Assembly (NCBI GenBank): GCA_010645155.1
Contig: JAAGOF010000109.1
Coordinates: 1,238,006 to 1,302,005, forward strand
From: Tigriopus japonicus
Lineage: Eukaryota > Arthropoda > Copepoda > Harpacticoida > Harpacticidae
Length of the DNA stretch: 64,000 nucleotides
Direction of reading: 5' to 3'
Shown here: positions 57,075 to 64,000 of the stretch, piece by piece
Numbering within the stretch: the first letter of the stretch is position 1
Layout of the letters: each line of letters begins with the position of its first letter
Notes under the pieces: model-generated
Databases searched by the model: none
Seen by the model: the letters and a program-made list of their open reading frames with translations, nothing else
What the model was told of the DNA's origin: nothing
Translations under genes and position numbers: made by a program

Positions 57075-60000
57075 ATGCCTCCAAATAGTGGAAATTCACC
57101 ATCCTCAGAGGATGTGCCTCTGGCCTCCTCAGCCTCATCCAGTGGGCAAAGTACGACCAGTTCGGATCTGAACAAGAGTTATTCACCCTCGCCAGAAACG
57201 GTCTCTGGCACGCCTCCAGCCTTACCTCCACGCCCACCTAATCTCTCCATTCCTCGAGAGAGGAACACGCCTATCCAGCGACACATTGCCAACAGCTACA
57301 CGCGAGAAGCTCAATTGAGTCGTCAATCAAATTGTAAGCGCCTCAACATTTTGGTCGGTCATAATAAAACTGGGGATTTTCTCGTTTAGGGAGTGCTTGA
57401 TGTCTTCATGAGTAGGCTTTTTTGGGAGTCTGCTCTGTCCAATTGAATAGGCTCCAAGAATGACTTTAAAATTAGGAATGAGCATTAACCCTCGGACTTG
57501 CTCCCCCACAGAGAGGTGGATTTTTACGTCTCCTCTTGAGGGTTCTTGGGGCCCATTTACAGAGGGAGAAAACCACGATGAGCCGCTCAATCTCAGTTCC
57601 CCGGAACATCATGCGCTATTTTGTGGAGAAAAGTTGAACAGAGGGGAGCCTCATCCCCGGTTAACTTCTTCTTGTCCATGGGGCATTCAAAGTAAAACAT
57701 CTCGAACTTTGCACCATTACTTGTGTGTAGTTAGGCTCTTCCTGAGCATTCCTAAATCTGAAAGAGCCTCAGACTCAAATTGAGTTGGCATGTCATGGTC
57801 AAAAAGACCAATGGCCCCTCGTCAAGAGCCAATCTGAGAGTGGAGAAATGTAAAACTATCAGGCAGTTCCCCGCTCTACGATATAGGTATACTCGACTAT
57901 CCACTACGCTCTACGGATGGTATGCATGGGTAGGAATTTATTCTGGACATTCTCTCGCTGTTTCTGAATTCCTTTCATGCTTTTTGTTCACGAGTTTCAC
58001 TCCACACAGAGCTCTTGTAGAGTGCCTGGAGAAGCCTACCTGAGTTGAGGTTTTGGATTCGTGAGCGCAAAATTCTGAATTGAGACCTGGCAATGAACCC
58101 CAACGTGCATTAGCACTTTGGACGACTTAACATCGGAATAAGATCGATCTTCATAATTTATCAAGTCCCTTCGCGTCGAGATGCTTTTTATATGCATTAG
58201 TCTTGCTTACATTGGTTGTCTATTGTATACTCGCAATGTCCTCTTTTTTTACTGGCTCTGCCCCAAATTCCCGCATTGAGGATATACAGTAGCGAGAAGT
58301 TTGGAAGCAAAACTTTTTGGGTTTTTGTTGAGTCCAGCCCTCGCTCATTGCATCTCCCAAAAAGTTGCTCGATCGCTGTGTTCGCAATCAAGTTTATTTA
58401 CAATATCATATTCCAGAGCGATTTGAGAGTTCCCTCTGTTGAAAGAGCAAGCTATTAAAAATCTGGTCAAGTTTCAAACCCAGATTTTCTTTTGACCTTT
58501 CCATCTGGACAAGGGGCTATCAGAGATCGTACTTGTGAGATGGAGATGAAATGCGATATTTTAATTGCAATGCTCTCGAAAAAAATACAAAGGTAGACAG
58601 AAAGACTGAGAGGGAGAGGATGAGGATGTAAACTTTCAATTTGGGAGGGCTCCTATGGCCGAGTATGATGAAACAAACTTCATCTTGTCTTCTTTTGAAA
58701 GTGGTCCTCCACCAGCATCTGAATTACATGCTCGGACGAGCTGAAGACAAAGAGCTACCAACTTCATAATACTAATTAAAGCTCTCATATTCCATGAAAT
58801 TAATTGCCTGATACTTTCGGAGATATGAACTCACGGAGCTGGTCTTTTAATTTGGTTAATGAGCTGAAAATGAGAATCTCGGACGTACTTCAAAGCAAGC
58901 AGCGATGCAACCAACTCCCATTACCCATTATTTCCATGTCCGAGCTCTAGAACAAGTTTGAAGTCTTGAGCGTGACCATCTCGAGACCCTGGAAAGGCCA
59001 TTAAAGAAGGCTCTTTGATTCTAATCCCTCGTAGTACTGACCATTCCCCTCCTTGAGATGGTTTTGCCCCGGATTAACCTTTGCCAAGAGTGCAAACTTC
59101 CTTTTCTCAGAGATCCTTTTTGGTCTCCATCCTTCTCCTCTGTGAAACTAAATTCAAGGCGACTCTTCGTCCAAACTCTATCCAGTGGTGAAAGACGCAC
59201 AAGGGCATCAATCACACAAATGTCAGAAAAATCCTTGAGCTTTTCATCACCGTTTTTGCCAACTCCATTTGGACGAGGATCTGCGCTTGAGCACGTTCCA
59301 TCTAGATCAGGGAATGGGCTGTGAACTTCTTTTTCTTGTCCCTATTCATCACCACCACGACAAATATCAAGTTCAGACCCCGCACCTGACACTACACTTG
59401 AACGGGTAGAAAAAAGGGTTCTCAGCCATCTCTTTTGTTCACCATCGATAAGTTCGGCATTTTATTTGCCCATAATTCCTTGAGGAGTGTAAAAAGAGTA
59501 ACACCCACTCTAATTTCTTTGACTCAAGTGGGCAGAGCGTTCAATTCAATGTGTTCATTCTATACATTACGGGTCTTTGCCAAGATTTCTCTCTGTTTCA
59601 TTCGCTCGTTCGACAGGGGTCATAAACTTGTTAGAAGTCATTTCCATTCATCTTTTGGCTGGTCCAATACACCACTACGTAGTCACTTCTTCATGCGAGT
59701 AGTATGCTTCGTACATTCAGACACACACAGATGGTGATCAAGTAAGTCACAGTGGAAGAGAACCCTTTCACTTTTATGATCATGATCTTTTGGACTGAGG
59801 AGGCGAGAAAAAACCGGTTTGAACGACTACTTCAATTCCTACGTCCGGACTTTAAAAAATGCCTCTTTTTCCGACGAGGAAGAGGAAAGAGATGAGAGCG
59901 CCTTCAATGTGGCCAAGACAATCAACGCCTTGAATTCCAAATTTGGAGCTCGAATGTCATATGTTGACTCGCCTTCTTGAGGCCCCTTCAACGCTAGCAA

Positions 60001-63000
60001 CTCGGGCAAAGGTGGATGGTACTCGAGGATGAAAAACGAGATTAATTGGATCACGAACTCCTTTTCAGGTCGACGAGAAGGGACTGAAGGAGGGGTGCAT
60101 GAATCTATGGAATTTGAGGGGCTGGGCTTTGAGATCCTTCTTTTTCTCATCTCGCATGGCCAGTTTTAATGCATGAAATTGCAATGATTATGCAGATTGA
60201 ATTTTCTGATTTTCACCTTTTGTCATGTGTGAGAAGATTAGACTCAAGGTTGGAAGTACATGCTCTGATTATCTATCATAACAAGACTCTGGGGGTTCTA
60301 AATAGATGGCGGTAGCGAGATCTCATCAAGGAAGAAGCAGACCACGTGGTTTAGCCTCCATATTATATCTTGTGATGGGGTCTGGAGAGGCAATCTGGTT
60401 CCATTAAGGGATCTCTAGTTCTCTGTGCAAAGGCCGTTTTGGGTGTCATAAAGGTCATTAGACTTGTTTAGGAGCATCATTTCCCTTACTTGTATCATTC
60501 ATTTTTGTGTTGTGGAGACCACGATGGCAATGGGTTAGATCGGTGGAAGCCAACAAATAAGAGCCTTTTGAACGAAAGTGCCTATTCTAGAGTCGTCTGG
60601 CTCATTGAGAACAATGGCCATTAATGTATGTTGGCCAGCATACTTTTGAAGACAGCTCTTGATCACCAAAAGAATCTTACCATAGTGTTCCACATAATTT
60701 ATTCACTACCCAAGTAATAATGCTCTGCTAAAGCCTAATCCATTGTTCGTTCCAGCTTCTATATCTTCGCTTCAAAGGCCGCCCTCATCCAGTCCTAACC
60801 TCCAAACGCCTCATCACCATCATCATTCGCCTCATCTTCCTCCTCCTCCTCTTCCACCACCTCCCCTAGCTCCTCCTGTTCCAGAGGAACTCAACTGTTC
60901 CAATCAAAACCATGGTATAACCTCAGTCAGAATGAATGGAGGCCAACCGAGGTCACTTTGCCACAATATGGGCAAGAAGTACGTGCTCATGTGTGGCCTT
61001 TGCGGGGGACTATGCCTGGCCTTGGGCATCATGTACATCGTGATCTTCTTCCTTCTGGATCGTTACACCACGTCGCTTCATTACTTCCAAACCATGCCAA
61101 CCTGGGTGCCATCGATTCCGGTAAGAGCATTCGACTTTGTTCCCCGTAGACACTCGATTGATCTTGGCCTTTGTCCTTACCAATTCTCGTTCTTAACTGT
61201 TGTCCATTTTTAAAACGCATGGACATGGAGCCTTTGTCTTTTTTCGCCTTTGGTGCTCCCCCTGACAAGTAGGGATTAAGGTCCCATTTCGGCCTTTGAT
61301 GTCGAATGCTCCCACGATGGATGAGTTGTCTTGGGAGAGCAGAAAAAAAGTAATTGGACCAGATCCACGTAGTCGGAGAGGGCTTCTTGCCATTAATAGT
61401 TTGCCAAGCACTGATGTAGCCCACTTTTTTTCATGGGTAGTTCCATTAAAAGGGAACAAAAGAGGAGGCTCCAGCAACTTTCCATTCACCATGGAACGGC
61501 AACTTGTGTCATCAACGTACTGGAAAGTCATTCAGGCTTGAAAAGCAAATTGTTCCAATTTCTTTACTCCGAGAGGATATCGAAGACCATAACCTCATTG
61601 TTTTCGACTTAATTGGGAATGTTTCTCAGAATGAAGCTTTTTCGTTTACATTCCAGCTCCTCGTCACGGGCACCCTTATTTCTTCGTTCGCTCGCAGAGG
61701 AAATCGAAACAACTATTTGGTAAGTTTACGCATGGTTCAAACTCTTCCAACCCCGATCGTCGCCCTACCAAAAATATCCACCCACGACCTCATATATTAT
61801 TGTACTGATTTCTTTTCCAATACCCTGGATGTTCATCTCCGACCCATTTTCAAGGATTTCCCTCGCTTTGGACTGAATAAATCCATGGATAAGTAGATGG
61901 GGGCAAATAAATGATGCCCATTTGCGCTTTCAGAGGGCTGCTTTTTGCTTACTTGGATTGAGAGAAGGGGAAGGAATAAAAAGGGTGAATGGACTAAGAA
62001 GCAACCGAATCGCTTTTGAATGGTTCCACAAAGAAGTTGTATTCTGTTTGGAAGTGCCTAAGTAATCAGATTTCTGAGTTGTGCCGCTTGTTACTGGTTG
62101 GAATCTCTTAATTTTGGGAGGGGAAATTCCCATTTTAAAGGGCCGAGAAGACGATGGAAATAAATCTTGGAAATGAGACGGAATGTAGGTGGGTACTTTA
62201 GCTCTGGTTGAGAGGGAAGATGGAGGAGGAGTTGGCTTAATCTCCAGGGAAATTAGGCCTCCCTCAAGTTGGCAAGTAGAAGACATATCATGCAAATTAA
62301 GCAGACCGCCAAGTCTACCTTGAATTAAAGTATGTGTAGTTAATGGAATGGGAATCCCCACTCCTTCCCTGGACATGTCGTAAAAGATCACAGGCTGCAA
62401 ATGAATGGGCCCCAAATTGAATTATATGCATGAAATGCCTTCGAATGCATTTCCATAGTGCAAGATCCATTCCATTCCAGTCCAATCCGAACGATTTCAG
62501 GGCCTGATAAGCTTGTTAGACAAGGCAGCACGCGTTTCAAATATGTTCGTTGCATCGGATACGAGTCCGAGTGTCGAGTCCTTACAAATTAGATAAAGTA
62601 TTCCACATCGCAAGCCTAATTTTGGTACAGTACCTGACTTGAGCTTTCATGATATCTCTACAATGCCATTGCATCGTTGGAAATGATTTAAAATCGAAAC
62701 AAGGCCTGGCAACCCTTGACCATTGTTCTGTGATGTAACGTTGGAAAGTCGATGCATGCAAATGTTTATGACTGACATTGTACCAGTTTCGGCTCTCGGA
62801 GCCCGTTAACCATTTTGAACGGGTTATGGCTAAATATGGCAATGTGCCATTTCCCGAAGCTATCTTTTCAGGCAGCCCCACATTGCACCTCTGTATTGCC
62901 CTTAATAGCCCTTTTGTTTCTAAGGTTTCTAGTTCAATTTGCCCTTTCGCATTTAGATCGAGTACTCTCTCTTATTTTCCAAGCCCAAAAGCATATCAAT

Positions 63001-63759
63001 TTGTAGGCAACCAGTGCGACACAAACAGGGTCATTCATAATTGAGTGCGCAACCCATGTGTCAATGCCATTGAATCTCCAAGGATTGGAAACCCTCAAGA
63101 CAGATTCCTTCCTTCCGATCTGTTTGTACTCCATTTCTTACTCTTTTGTAGGTCAAGATCTGCGGACTTTTATGTCTGATATGCGCCGTATTATGCGTCG
63201 TGATCACGGTCACAACAACCGTGATCCACATGAACCGACTCCAAACCCTCCGTGAATGCGTCTATCAATCTGTGACCAAAACGTGCACTTGTTTCGCCGG
63301 GATTTTGGACCCGTTATCTCGGGATCCTGGGATGCATTATGTGTTTGGTGGGACGCAAAACTGTGACGTCATCCATGGGATCTTGTACTCCTGTCTGCGA
63401 GCTTTGTTTGGGATCTCGGTCATTGGGATTTTGGTCTGCATTTTCTCGTGTATGTTGGTGTATCAGATATCAAGGTAATGTAAAAGAAGGAACTAGTCCA
63501 TGAAACGGAAGTAACCACCGTCGCCTTTTTTCCCTGTTCCCTCACTTTTTAGTCATGAGAAGAAGAAGGAATACTGGGCCCAATTGGAACATCGCTGTCG
63601 CTTCCTCCATTCACATTCACAACATCCACATCAAATGCGAGGAACAGGAGCTGGATCCAGATTTCCGCCTCATGCCACTCTGGTTCCCAATTCAATATCG
63701 GGGAATATGATCCACACTCCGGGTTCCATGTGTGAATGCTGCAGTCCACACGAGGATGA
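57075..63759 (+). CDS. Four-pass membrane protein, sarcospan-like (3' end outside window)
   Basis: Five exons in the window: 57075-57333, 60756-61120, 61657-61719, 63152-63474, 63553-63759; phases agree and the last donor (63760) is in phase 2, so the gene continues to the right. At least 405 aa. The cytoplasmic N terminus is Ser/Pro-rich with PALPPRPP, five histidines and a poly-Pro run. Helix 1 is in KKYVLMCGLCGGLCLALGIM; helix 2 spans the 21-codon exon; helix 3 is GLLCLICAVLCVVITV; helix 4 is LFGISVIGILVCIFSCMLVY. The large loop before helix 4 has CTCF, then PLSR and NCDVI, in the order seen in sarcospan (CQC, PLSR, DC). The family has CD20-like topology; sarcospan belongs to the dystrophin complex. 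An ENTREP/FAM189 relationship is an alternative. Acceptor 32 nt before the ATG. Confidence 0.7.
57334..60755 (+). other. 3.4-kb intron of the sarcospan-like gene
   Basis: No nested gene supported. A minus-strand frame of 103 codons (60150-59839) is rich in Ser and Glu but has no recognisable domain. Confidence 0.45.
61720..63151 (+). other. 1.4-kb intron of the sarcospan-like gene
   Basis: Contains a minus-strand open frame of 161 codons (62415-61930) with no recognisable domain, otherwise nothing notable. Confidence 0.45.
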
Positions 63760-64000
63760 GTGAGTATCTCTGTCCTTTTTTCCCCTAAGTTCCATCTCCT
63801 CGGGTTTTCGCTCTAATGTAGAAGACAATCATCCCAAGGCTTTACCAGACAAGACGGTCACGCCTCCCTGGTTTTGCTTGATTCTCGGGTTCCTTAGAGT
63901 TGGTTGCTAGCTGGCTCTTTTTGTTGTTGGGTATTGATTTAGGGTGTCGCACAAGCAATGTCCTTCTCTCTTTTTCTCAATGTCCTGGCACCAACTTGGA
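63760..64000 (+). other. Intron at the window edge
   Basis: Begins with GTGAGT after the fifth exon of the sarcospan-like gene; no further exon is seen before the window ends. Confidence 0.6.

Noticed and set aside
59839..60150. 103-codon minus-strand intronic frame
   Set aside because: Low-complexity Ser/Glu runs and no domain; likely chance.
1..64000. CRISPR arrays, bacterial operons, rRNA genes or viral genes
   Set aside because: No regularly spaced repeats, Shine-Dalgarno-led gene strings, rRNA sequence or viral proteins were seen; genes are spliced animal genes.

Overview
The window looks like nuclear DNA of an arthropod, most likely a crustacean of copepod type. This is inference: genes are split by many very short GT-AG introns (often 49-70 bp), protein sets include an apolipoprotein-D-like lipocalin, a ZP-domain cuticle-type membrane protein, an intron-rich carboxylesterase and an insect-like AMPK beta subunit, intergenic DNA is AT-rich with palindromic MITEs, and a short TTAGG run (the arthropod telomere unit) is present. 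No bacterial, viral or CRISPR content was seen. All gene models were built by hand from reading frames joined at consensus splice sites with matching phases.

Layout: 1-2069 holds two small inverted-repeat elements and no gene. A lipocalin (2070-2961, +) converges on a carboxylesterase (6626-3937, -), which lies only 107 bp behind the same-strand CPSF2 gene (10577-6734, -). A gap with a second MITE family leads to SLC35B1 (12594-14756, +), followed 189 bp later by MRM1 (14946-15987, +). MRM1 converges on a 12-exon ZP-domain transmembrane protein (25130-16331, -). The region 25.1-35.2 kb is a gene-poor gap. AMPK beta (39079-35189, -) is divergent from pyrroline-5-carboxylate reductase (40743-41703, +). 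Then come an unrecognised secreted-type protein (42124-42744, +), a PAN/apple-type secreted protein (44010-45472, +), an intronless SLC7 amino-acid transporter (48817-50277, +), and a four-pass sarcospan-like membrane protein (57075 to beyond the window, +) preceded by a 6.8 kb gap.

The genes are ordinary housekeeping and cell-surface genes and do not form one pathway. The most interesting structural theme is gene packing. Two same-strand pairs (CPSF2/esterase and SLC35B1/MRM1) are separated by under 200 bp without a canonical AATAAA between them, and a strong 3' splice site sits right before the downstream start codon. Several other genes also have a 3' splice site 0-40 nt before the ATG. 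This is what 5'UTR introns or spliced-leader trans-splicing would look like. The second theme is at least four families of palindromic, non-autonomous elements placed in introns and promoter regions, including a fully palindromic 455-bp element in an SLC35B1 intron.
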